DNA from: Candidatus Kapaibacterium sp.
GTDB taxonomy: Bacteria > Bacteroidota > Ignavibacteria > Palsa-1295
Length of the DNA stretch: 12,101 bases
NCBI GenBank assembly: GCA_025450975.1
Contig: JANWLI010000194.1
Span: forward strand, 1-12,101
Direction of reading: 5' to 3'
Shown here: positions 1-7,325 of the stretch, piece after piece
Layout: the number at the start of each line of letters is the position of its first letter
Numbering within the stretch: position 1 is the stretch's first letter
Translations under genes and position numbers: made by a program
Notes under the pieces: generated by a model
Seen by the model: the letters and a program-made list of their open reading frames with translations, nothing else
The model's database searches: none
What the model was told of the DNA's origin: nothing

Positions 1-2427
1 ATGCAGATCTACCTGCTTGCCGAGTCGCGTGACCTGCTCAAGCGTCTCGAAGAGCTGATCGAAGTTGATGAGACGCTTCACGATGCCCATGCTTCTGATG
101 AGGAAGAGGCTGACGAAACGCCTTCAATAAAAGGCAAGGTAAGCTTTCTTGTGCCTTCGTTAGCACGAGGTTTTGTGATGCCTGCGGCAGCGAATGTCGT
201 CGTCTACACCGAGCATGAGCTCTTTGGCCGCAAGCGTGATCTTGGCGCATCGTCAAGGAAACGCTCTGCGCGAGCGAAGGGAATTTCGATGCGCGAGCTG
301 AAGTCGCTCAAGCGTGGCGATCTGCTGGTGCATGAAGATAAGGGTATCGGCAAGTTCATGGGGCTCGACACGATCGAGGTGCGCGGCGCGAAGCAGGAAG
401 TCGTGCGGCTTTCGTATCGCGACAACGACATCCTTTACGTTAATCTCGACTACATCCAGAAGCTTTCACGATACTCGGCAGCCGATATCGACACGGAAAG
501 TGTCACGCTTTCGAAATTAGGATCTGCAGAGTGGCAACGCACGAAAGATAAAACGAAGAAGCGCCTAAAAGACATTGCGCGCAACCTGATCAAGCTCTAT
601 GCCAAGCGCCGGTCGCAGGAGGGGTTTGCGTTCTCACCCGATGATGTAATCCAGCAGGAAATGGAAGCGGCATTCCTTTACGAGGATACACCCGACCAGG
701 CGAAAGCAACGGAGGAGCTGAAAGCTGACATGATCCTGGCAGTGCCGATGGACCGTCTGATCTGCGGCGACGTCGGCTATGGCAAAACAGAAGTTGCCAT
801 GCGCGCTGCAATGAAGGCCACACTCGACAAGAAGCAGGTCGCAGTGCTCGTGCCGACAACGATCCTTGCTGAGCAGCATTACAGCTCGTTCAACGACCGG
901 CTTTCGCGCTTCGGCGTTTCGGTAGCATCATTGTCGCGTTTCCGAACTGCGAAAGAATCGAAGGAAATCCTCAAGATGCTGGAGGAGGGAAAAATTGATG
1001 TGCTGATCGGCACACATCGTATCCTCTCCAAAGACGTCATTTTTCGAGATCTTGGACTGCTCATCATTGACGAGGAACATCGCTTCGGCGTCGCAGCAAA
1101 GGAAAAGCTGCGTGAAATGCGAAGCAATATCGATACACTGACGCTGACGGCAACGCCGATCCCGCGCACACTAAATTTTTCGCTCCTTGGCGCGCGCGAT
1201 CTCTCGGTGATCGAAACGCCGCCGAAGAACCGCCTGCCGATCGCAACGGAAGTCATGACGAGCATGGATACGAATATCTTGCGTCAGGCCATCATGCGCG
1301 AGATGGAACGTGGCGGACAGATCTACGCGATCAACGATAAGGTTCAGGATATGGAGTTGTACGCGAACAAGCTTCGCGAGATCGCTCCACGCGCCAGAGT
1401 CGGTATTATCCATGGGCAGATGCCCGCGACACAGATCGAGAAAGCCATGCGCGACTTCCTCGAGCGCAAGATCGATATCCTGTGTGCGACGAAGATCGTA
1501 GAGTCCGGCCTTGATGTACCCAATGCGAACACGATCATCATCAACAATGCGCATAACTTCGGCTTGGCTGAGTTGTATCAGCTGCGCGGCCGTGTCGGGC
1601 GTTCGAATGAGCAGGCATATTGCTATCTGCTAACGCTGGAGGTGAAGCGTCTTTCACGCGACTCACTCCGCAGGCTTGAGGCCATGGAAGAATTCTCCGA
1701 GCTTGGTGCCGGCTTCCAGCTTGCAATGCGCGATATGGAGATCCGCGGAGCAGGCAACCTGCTGGGCGCCGAGCAGTCGGGCTTTATCAATGAAATTGGC
1801 TTCGATCTTTACCAGAAGACACTTGCCGAAGCAGTCGATGAATTGAAAGAGGAAGAGTTTAAGGACCTGTTCAAAGGTATGCCCGCATCGTCGGCGCGCA
1901 ATGCGTTTATCCGCAAGCGCCCGGATGCGAGCGATGAGACGTCGCTCGGCCTTGGTGTCGATGCACTGATCCCAGAGCATTACGTCGAAGACGATGCAGA
2001 GCGGTTTGCGTTCTACCAGCGCCTATCGTCGGCAATGAACGAGGAAGAATTACAGAGCGTAACCGAAGAATTCAAAGATCGCTTCGGCCCGCTTCCGGAA
2101 GAAGTTGAAAATCTCATTGGCGCAGCAACGATACGAGTCATTGCACGCCAGCTTGGCTTTCGCTCCGTACTCTATGACGAGCCGACGCGCACGCTGCGAA
2201 TCCTCTTGCCGAAAGAAGATCAGCGCGAATACTATCACAACTTTTTTCCGCAGATCATCGATAAGTTCAAGGTATTGGGTGACTCACGCGTGAAACTGCA
2301 GAACGAGAAGGCAGGGATGCGCCTCGTGATCAAGATGCAGCATATTCCGAGTTCACGCGAGCGGCTTGACGAGATGGCGCGGGTGCTCTCAATATTTCTG
2401 CCCGATGAGGCGATGGTTACCGCGTAA
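1..2427 (+). CDS. mfd: Transcription-repair coupling factor Mfd, 5'-truncated by the window edge
   Basis: Mfd is an ATP-driven DNA translocase that removes RNA polymerase stalled at lesions and recruits UvrA for nucleotide excision repair. 808 residues are visible, whereas the family is usually about 1,100-1,150 aa. The Met at position 1 is therefore internal, and roughly 350 N-terminal residues (most of the UvrB-homology region) lie outside the window. Visible in order: the end of the N-terminal module (YTEHELFGR), the RNA-polymerase-interacting domain (about residues 97-155, with GDLLVHEDKGIGKF), Walker A GDVGYGKT (256-263), the DEEH box (357-360), motif III TATP (383-386), motif VI QLRGRVGR (527-534), the RecG/Mfd-type translocation segment with RGAGNLLG, and the C-terminal TRCF domain (about 660-760). 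All helicase motifs look intact. Its stop overlaps the convergent downstream gene by 11 nt, and no terminator separates them. Confidence 0.97.
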   Translation: MQIYLLAESRDLLKRLEELIEVDETLHDAHASDEEEADETPSIKGKVSFLVPSLARGFVMPAAANVVVYTEHELFGRKRDLGASSRKRSARAKGISMRELKSLKRGDLLVHEDKGIGKFMGLDTIEVRGAKQEVVRLSYRDNDILYVNLDYIQKLSRYSAADIDTESVTLSKLGSAEWQRTKDKTKKRLKDIARNLIKLYAKRRSQEGFAFSPDDVIQQEMEAAFLYEDTPDQAKATEELKADMILAVPMDRLICGDVGYGKTEVAMRAAMKATLDKKQVAVLVPTTILAEQHYSSFNDRLSRFGVSVASLSRFRTAKESKEILKMLEEGKIDVLIGTHRILSKDVIFRDLGLLIIDEEHRFGVAAKEKLREMRSNIDTLTLTATPIPRTLNFSLLGARDLSVIETPPKNRLPIATEVMTSMDTNILRQAIMREMERGGQIYAINDKVQDMELYANKLREIAPRARVGIIHGQMPATQIEKAMRDFLERKIDILCATKIVESGLDVPNANTIIINNAHNFGLAELYQLRGRVGRSNEQAYCYLLTLEVKRLSRDSLRRLEAMEEFSELGAGFQLAMRDMEIRGAGNLLGAEQSGFINEIGFDLYQKTLAEAVDELKEEEFKDLFKGMPASSARNAFIRKRPDASDETSLGLGVDALIPEHYVEDDAERFAFYQRLSSAMNEEELQSVTEEFKDRFGPLPEEVENLIGAATIRVIARQLGFRSVLYDEPTRTLRILLPKEDQREYYHNFFPQIIDKFKVLGDSRVKLQNEKAGMRLVIKMQHIPSSRERLDEMARVLSIFLPDEAMVTA

Positions 2428-4474
2428 TGCGGATGCGCTGATGAGCTGTTCCGAGGGGACTGGTGATCGTTGCGAAGTATGTCCCACCCCCTAAATGCGT
2501 AAGATCAAGTCTGTAGTGGCTTCCTGCGCCTAGCTCCATCGACTGTTGATAGACTAACCGTCCTCCGTTATCGAAGATTTTGACGTCGCAGGCTCCGAGT
2601 GCTTCCGATGATGTGAGCGTAAGATTGCCGGATGTGGGGTTCGGCTGCATAATAAGATCGGGCACACTGCCTTGCAACATGAAATCCGTGATGATCATGA
2701 TGCCGCATCCTTTTGGCGGACAGACTGTAGTCTGAATACCCGCACCAAGTACATACTCACACTTTGAGAATTCGTCGAGGATCGTCAGCGAGTCGAACGA
2801 AACATCGTAGCACGGCCCGCGGCGAGGGAAGACGGCGAAGTAGGAATACCCGGAAGCTGAGTCGAGACGAAGTTTATCGGCTGGGATAGCAAGGCGCGAC
2901 CCGTTCTGCCAGATTTCTCCCGGTAGATCGATGCGTGTGCCGTCATTTGTGAATGAGCCGAGATACGTCATGGTCGGCTCGAAGTTGACGACAAGGCCGA
3001 TATTCTGCTGTCGGTCTAAGCCAGTGAATGTCAATGGGACTGCAACGTAGCCGCCGATCGTATCAGTCGATGTTGACGCACTTGACGTTGATGATTCAAC
3101 GAACTTCAATCCTCTGCCATACCCTTTGAGCGGGAATGACAGCTTAGTCCCGTCTTCAAGCGTGATGGTATAGTAGCCACGTCTTTCGCCAGCAGCGCTT
3201 GGTTTGAAAGTGATGATGACGGAGTCGGTGCCGGTCAGCGAATCGCCAACGCCACGTACCAGCAAATAATCGAGTGAGTCGACCCCCGTGATCGATTGTG
3301 CGATGATCCGCGGTGTCTTGCAAAAATTCGAGAGCAATTGAATATAGCCGACTACTGGCGAGTCACAGACACGGAGCGAATCCGTAGTAAATAACTCTTT
3401 AGGTAAACTTCTTAGTACTTCGAATTGCGAACCGATAGTCAGCGAATCGCCACCACTTGATTGGGTTCGCCAGATCGTACCATTATTATCTGCTGCAACG
3501 ATCAGATTTGCATTCACTGCACAGACGAGGCGCGTATCGTAGGTGACACTCGGGCCACCGATGGTTGCCCAGGTAGCACCGAGATCGGTCGAACGGATTA
3601 CGCCATCGCTGACGGTCTGTGCAAACAGTGCAAGGGGATTAAGCCAAAGCGAGCCGCTGTAGTAATGTCGTGGATTGCCTTTCCTGATATTGCGTGTCCC
3701 AAATGCCTGCCAACTCACGCCCCAGTCAGTCGATCGGTAGATCTCGCAGAGGCTGTCGCGCGTTGTGCTGCCATCTTCGTTGACAACATAGACAACAGAC
3801 GGATTGCAGGGATCGACATCGAACGAGTAGGTATCGAAGTCGACGACTCCGGGCATCATCGTCCACGTTTCGCCGAAATCGGTCGTGCGCATGAGATGCA
3901 TTTCCGATGTGTCGCCCGGCGGCGTGAAGCCGTTAAGGAGATATGCACCTGATCCGAGCAGGGGGCGTACGTCGGCGATCGATGATCCAACTTTCGTTGC
4001 TTTCCAGTTAACACCTCCATCGTGAGTGACGAATACTTCGCCGGTCGTCCCGGCGGCGACGATGATATTTTCGGGCGGGGAGAGGATGGCAACGCCGGTA
4101 GCGGCGGAAGTTCGGACCGATTGCTGCCAGGTCAGGCCCTGATCTCTTGTTAAAAAAACATAGCCATAATGGGTGACGGCAGCGCCGATCATTTCATCGT
4201 AAAAATGAATGGCTTTGAAGCGGTCGGGTTTATCGACAAGGTTCGGCGATCGTTTAGACCAGGTGGTGCCAAAATCGCTGGACATCCATAATTCGTGCGA
4301 ACCAGCCCAAATTAGGCCGGATTTAGTCGTAATACACCCTCCCTCGATTCCGATCGGAGCGAGGAGATTAGGCGCCACGGCTGTCCATTGGGCAGTTGTA
4401 ATGAGGGGACTAAGAACAAACAAACCACACAGAAAACGGCGAACGTATCCTACAACATGATGATGAAACTGCAT
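2417..4474 (-). CDS. Secreted Asp-box beta-propeller protein with T9SS C-terminal sorting domain
   Basis: Probable extracellular or cell-surface protein of unknown target. The open frame extends to an ATG at 4534, but I place the start at 4474. Translation from there begins MQFHHHVVGYVRRFLCGLF, a basic/hydrophobic signal peptide ending near ITTAQ, with GGGAG upstream. A near-match to the -7 box (GATATTTG, complement of 4539-4546) would start RNA at about the 4534 codon. Six Asp-box (BNR) repeats of the form S/T-x-D-x-G-x-x-W follow (SSDFGTTW, TRDQGLTW, THDGGVNW, TTDFGETW, STDWGVSW, STDLGATW), as in sialidase- or Ycf48-like propellers. Next come an Ig-like segment resembling the ASPM/SPD-2/Hydin type and a possible cohesin-like domain. 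The last roughly 75 residues (QPNPTSGNLTL ... KIFDNGGRLVY ... GTYFATI ... RIRITR) are a typical type A T9SS sorting domain, removed at the outer membrane. Sialidase catalytic residues were not seen, so a binding or structural role is more likely than hydrolysis. Confidence 0.88.
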   Translation of the reverse strand: MQFHHHVVGYVRRFLCGLFVLSPLITTAQWTAVAPNLLAPIGIEGGCITTKSGLIWAGSHELWMSSDFGTTWSKRSPNLVDKPDRFKAIHFYDEMIGAAVTHYGYVFLTRDQGLTWQQSVRTSAATGVAILSPPENIIVAAGTTGEVFVTHDGGVNWKATKVGSSIADVRPLLGSGAYLLNGFTPPGDTSEMHLMRTTDFGETWTMMPGVVDFDTYSFDVDPCNPSVVYVVNEDGSTTRDSLCEIYRSTDWGVSWQAFGTRNIRKGNPRHYYSGSLWLNPLALFAQTVSDGVIRSTDLGATWATIGGPSVTYDTRLVCAVNANLIVAADNNGTIWRTQSSGGDSLTIGSQFEVLRSLPKELFTTDSLRVCDSPVVGYIQLLSNFCKTPRIIAQSITGVDSLDYLLVRGVGDSLTGTDSVIITFKPSAAGERRGYYTITLEDGTKLSFPLKGYGRGLKFVESSTSSASTSTDTIGGYVAVPLTFTGLDRQQNIGLVVNFEPTMTYLGSFTNDGTRIDLPGEIWQNGSRLAIPADKLRLDSASGYSYFAVFPRRGPCYDVSFDSLTILDEFSKCEYVLGAGIQTTVCPPKGCGIMIITDFMLQGSVPDLIMQPNPTSGNLTLTSSEALGACDVKIFDNGGRLVYQQSMELGAGSHYRLDLTHLGGGTYFATITSPLGTAHQRIRITR

Positions 4475-4552
4475 TCTCCCGTATAACGTACTCCCTTTAA
4501 TGGAACAGAGGATTTTACCACCCTGTTCGGTCAATTTACAAATATCTTATTA

Positions 4553-5485
4553 ATGAGCGCATATTACCGTCCAGGCAGTTTTTCGTTCTTCCCGCCTGTC
4601 ATCAAAGCATTGCTGATCTCGAATGTTGCGATCTTCATCCTGACCGATATTATCGGCAGCATGCCGATCGGAGGCAACTACCTGGCCAATTACATCTTTG
4701 ACTTTGGCGCGCTGTACCCACTGGGATCCGGCGGATTCTTTCCGACGCAGATCTTTACCTACATGTACCTCCACGGCGGGTTTGCGCACATACTGGTAAA
4801 TATGATCGCGCTCTGGATGTTCGGCCTTGAACTGGAGCATCTCTGGGGATCGAAGAAATTTTTTACCTACTACACACTGTGTGGCATCGGTGCGGGAGTT
4901 GCTCATTTGATCATCAGCCCGCTGCTTGGCGGTGGTAGCAATGCGTCGCTTGTCGGTGCCTCCGGCGGCGTCTTTGGCTTACTGATTGCCTTTGGCTTGC
5001 TCTTTCCCGATCGCCCGATCTACCTGTATTTCCTTATTCCGATCCGCGCTAAGTACTTCACGCTGATCTACATGGGATTAGAATTTTTCTACCTGGCCTC
5101 CGGATCGAACGATGGCGTCAGCCATCTCGCTCATCTTGGCGGTGCTATCGTCGGTATTGTATATATGGTTGTGACCGTTGGCGGTGCGACGTTGTTATCG
5201 AACTTCCGCGGAGGTGGCAGACGTCCTTCTTCGGGCTGGAATCAGCCACGGCAGCGAAATCCGTTTGCCAGCAGGCAACGGGAAGAAGAAGAGCCGATCG
5301 AGGCAGAGTATCAGGAAGTGGGGTCGCGGTCATCGCGACAGCAGCCAACGGGAGTGCGTGTCATCACGCAGTCGGATATCGATGCTATTCTGGATAAGAT
5401 CGCTGCGAAGGGCTACGGAAGCCTTTCAGATGAAGAGCGCGAGATCCTCTTCGAAGCATCGCGGAAGATGGACGAACGGAAGTAA
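4553..5485 (+). CDS. Rhomboid-family intramembrane serine protease
   Basis: 310-aa polytopic inner-membrane protease that would cleave transmembrane substrates within the bilayer. Rhomboid hallmarks are clear: HxxxN with H79 and N83 (oxyanion side), the catalytic serine in GASG (S137), and the catalytic histidine in HLAHLGG (H194). About six hydrophobic segments lie between residues 15 and 215. The remaining roughly 95 residues are a cytosolic tail: a Gly/Arg/Glu/Ser-rich linker, then a predicted helical piece (SDIDAILDKIAAKGYGSLSDEE). It resembles the small C-terminal domain often attached to rhomboids in Bacteroidota (DUF6576-like, from memory). No Shine-Dalgarno is visible before the ATG, where the leader is AT-rich. 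It is divergent from the T9SS protein and 28 nt upstream of ispG, so probably the first gene of a three-gene transcript. The substrate cannot be inferred. Confidence 0.93.
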   Translation: MSAYYRPGSFSFFPPVIKALLISNVAIFILTDIIGSMPIGGNYLANYIFDFGALYPLGSGGFFPTQIFTYMYLHGGFAHILVNMIALWMFGLELEHLWGSKKFFTYYTLCGIGAGVAHLIISPLLGGGSNASLVGASGGVFGLLIAFGLLFPDRPIYLYFLIPIRAKYFTLIYMGLEFFYLASGSNDGVSHLAHLGGAIVGIVYMVVTVGGATLLSNFRGGGRRPSSGWNQPRQRNPFASRQREEEEPIEAEYQEVGSRSSRQQPTGVRVITQSDIDAILDKIAAKGYGSLSDEEREILFEASRKMDERK

Positions 5486-5486
5486 A

Positions 5487-5514
5487 TTACGAATTACGAT
5501 TTACGAATTACGAA
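5487..5514 (+). repeat. Four-copy TTACGAA heptamer array on the ispG start codon
   Basis: Four consecutive 7-bp units: TTACGAA (5487), TTACGAT (5494), TTACGAA (5501) and TTACGAA (5508). They begin two bases after the rhomboid stop codon. The last A of the final unit is the A of the ispG ATG, so the array fills the whole intergenic gap. One unit carries a single A-to-T change. From memory, similar AATTACGA-type heptamer arrays recur between genes in many unrelated environmental bacterial genomes, but I cannot test that here. Confidence 0.9.
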
Positions 5515-6626
5515 TGGAATTACCGGTATTACAAGCATCAACGGGGCTCGACAGCTTTAAGGATAATCGCCGCAAATCGCGACGCGTTATGGTTGGCGAT
5601 GTGCCGATCGGTGGCGGAGCGCCGGTCAGTGTCCAGTCGATGACCAAGACGAAGACGGGCGACGCAAAGGCGACGCTCGAGCAAATTCGCCGCGTCGAAG
5701 AAGCAGGCTGCGATATTATTCGCGTCACCGTTAACGACTGGGAAGCGGCCGAGGCCATGAAGGAGATCGTCAAGGGATCGAAGATTCCCGTCGTTGCCGA
5801 CATCCACTTCAACCATGTCTTTGCCATTAAGGCGCTCGAAGCAGGCGTCGCAAAGGTCCGGCTCAATCCGGGTAATATCGGCTCTATCGACCGCATTCAT
5901 CAGGTGCTCGGTCTTGCGAAAGAGCGTCGTGTGCCGATCCGTATTGGCGTGAACTCCGGATCGCTCGAAAAAGATATTCTTGAGAAGCACGGATACCCGA
6001 CAGCCGAAGCGCTGTACGAATCGGCGATGCGCCACGTCGGTATCTGTGAAGATTTTGGATTTGAAGATGTGATCATCAGCGTGAAGTCGACAGACGTGCG
6101 CCTCATGATCGAATCATACCGGATGATCGCCGAGCGTACGGATTATCCGCTGCATCTCGGTGTCACCGAAGCCGGGACGATGCGTGTTGGCACGATCAAG
6201 TCGTCGGTTGGCATCGGTACGTTGCTTGCAGAAGGTATTGGCGATACGATTCGCGTTTCGCTTACCGATGAGCCGGAGAAGGAGATCGAAGTCGGTAAAG
6301 AGATCCTGCGTTCGCTTTCGCTTGCGAGCCGCAATGTGGAGATCATCGCGTGCCCGACCTGCGGACGTCTGGAGATCGATCTTTTCAAAGTCTGTGATGA
6401 ACTCGAGCGCGCCACGAGTCACATGAAGAAATCCGTGAAGGTTGCGATCTTAGGTTGCGTTGTTAATGGTCCTGGCGAGGCAGCGGATGCTGATATCGGT
6501 ATTGCTGCAGGGCAGGGCGTTGGTATTCTCTACCGCAAGGGCGTAGTTATTCGCCGTATCACCGAAGCAGAGATCGTCCCGGTGCTGATCGAAGAGATCA
6601 CGAATTTCCAGCCAAAACTTTCTTAA
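5514..6626 (+). CDS. ispG: 4-hydroxy-3-methylbut-2-en-1-yl diphosphate synthase (flavodoxin/ferredoxin), IspG
   Basis: IspG converts 2-C-methyl-D-erythritol 2,4-cyclodiphosphate to HMBPP, the penultimate step of the MEP isoprenoid pathway, using a [4Fe-4S] cluster in the cytosol. From the ATG at 5514 the protein is 370 aa, normal for the single-TIM-barrel bacterial form. The cluster ligands are C280 and C283 (ACPTCGR), C315 (LGCVVNGPGE) and E322, with the same spacing as in characterised IspG. The barrel signatures SVQSMTKT, VADIHFN, KVRLNPGN and RIGVNSGSLE are present. The frame stays open upstream to 5178, but that part overlaps the rhomboid coding region and lacks family similarity. The start is therefore 5514, directly at the end of the heptamer array. 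There is no recognisable Shine-Dalgarno. It is probably co-transcribed with the rhomboid gene (28 nt gap) and the next gene (24 nt gap). No other MEP gene is nearby. Confidence 0.97.
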   Translation: MELPVLQASTGLDSFKDNRRKSRRVMVGDVPIGGGAPVSVQSMTKTKTGDAKATLEQIRRVEEAGCDIIRVTVNDWEAAEAMKEIVKGSKIPVVADIHFNHVFAIKALEAGVAKVRLNPGNIGSIDRIHQVLGLAKERRVPIRIGVNSGSLEKDILEKHGYPTAEALYESAMRHVGICEDFGFEDVIISVKSTDVRLMIESYRMIAERTDYPLHLGVTEAGTMRVGTIKSSVGIGTLLAEGIGDTIRVSLTDEPEKEIEVGKEILRSLSLASRNVEIIACPTCGRLEIDLFKVCDELERATSHMKKSVKVAILGCVVNGPGEAADADIGIAAGQGVGILYRKGVVIRRITEAEIVPVLIEEITNFQPKLS

Positions 6627-6650
6627 TTTGCATGACCAGTTAAAAAAGGC

Positions 6651-7325
6651 ATGCGATTATCACTCCTATTTCTTCTCTTCGTCGCTCAAGGAGCGGTGGC
6701 GCAGCGCAAAGATTTTGCCGAATATCAATGTTACTTCGACTTTCCCGAACAGTACGAGATGCCTCCGTTTGAGGATATGACTTCGGTAATGCCAGACTAT
6801 TCATCGAAGGAAGCAATGTTGAATTTCGAGAAGTTCTATCTTTCAGGCTCGGAAGAAGCAACGTATGGTTTATCTGTTGCCTTTGGTGCTCCGAAAACTG
6901 CAAATACATTTACCCATGATACGATATTTTCGAGTGCCATAACGGCTGCTTCCGGAATCTCACCAACGTATTTGGCGAATAAAATTATTGATGGTATTCC
7001 GGTATTTGAGTTCGCCTTTATCGATGAAGAAGGGACGTATGGTAAGAACAGGGTCTATGGTACCGAAGATAGAGTCTACATGGTTTCTGTGTATTCCACC
7101 GATACAACCTCACACTCCGGGGGGTTGCTGGACTCTCTCCTAAACTCTTTTCATCTTGCCGCAGGTGTGAAGCCTGCAAGGCCACGCGACCCGGATGAAA
7201 AAGGGCCGCTCTATTGGATTATCCGGGCTGTTGCCTCTACGGGTATTATCTATGGGTTTATGCAGTACCGAAAACGCAGAAAGAACGTGACCCCACCGCC
7301 GCCACCGGAAACACCTGCGTCTTAG
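6651..7325 (+). CDS. Hypothetical exported protein with C-terminal membrane anchor
   Basis: 224 aa, family not recognised. The N-terminus MRLSLLFLLFVAQGAVAQ is a clear signal peptide, with likely cleavage after AVA (residue 17). A soluble, acidic and aromatic-rich domain of about 150 residues follows, containing one cysteine after the signal peptide (C27). It ends in a moderately hydrophobic segment (about 187-206, YWIIRAVASTGIIYGFMQY) and a basic stop-transfer stretch RKRRKN. The last residues are a proline run (PPPPPETPAS). The expected topology is periplasmic domain, one membrane span, short cytoplasmic tail. A weak AAAAAAGG sits just before the ATG. It lies 24 nt after ispG and is probably in the same transcript. 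Its stop overlaps that of the convergent TPR regulator by 4 nt. No function is proposed. Confidence 0.8.
   Translation: MRLSLLFLLFVAQGAVAQRKDFAEYQCYFDFPEQYEMPPFEDMTSVMPDYSSKEAMLNFEKFYLSGSEEATYGLSVAFGAPKTANTFTHDTIFSSAITAASGISPTYLANKIIDGIPVFEFAFIDEEGTYGKNRVYGTEDRVYMVSVYSTDTTSHSGGLLDSLLNSFHLAAGVKPARPRDPDEKGPLYWIIRAVASTGIIYGFMQYRKRRKNVTPPPPPETPAS

Noticed and set aside
1..3. ATG at the first base as the start of mfd
   Set aside because: The protein lacks about 350 residues of a normal Mfd and begins inside the N-terminal module, so this Met is internal.
3461..3952. Plus-strand 163-aa open frame
   Set aside because: Antisense to the Asp-box repeats of a well-supported minus-strand gene, with no recognisable motifs.
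4475..4534. Longer start (ATG at 4534) for the T9SS-tailed protein
   Set aside because: It would place 20 non-hydrophobic residues before the signal peptide and lies at or before the predicted RNA start. 4474 fits better.
5178..5513. N-terminal extension of ispG inside the rhomboid gene
   Set aside because: It overlaps an intact rhomboid frame, has Arg/Ser-rich shadow composition, and IspG homology begins at 5514.
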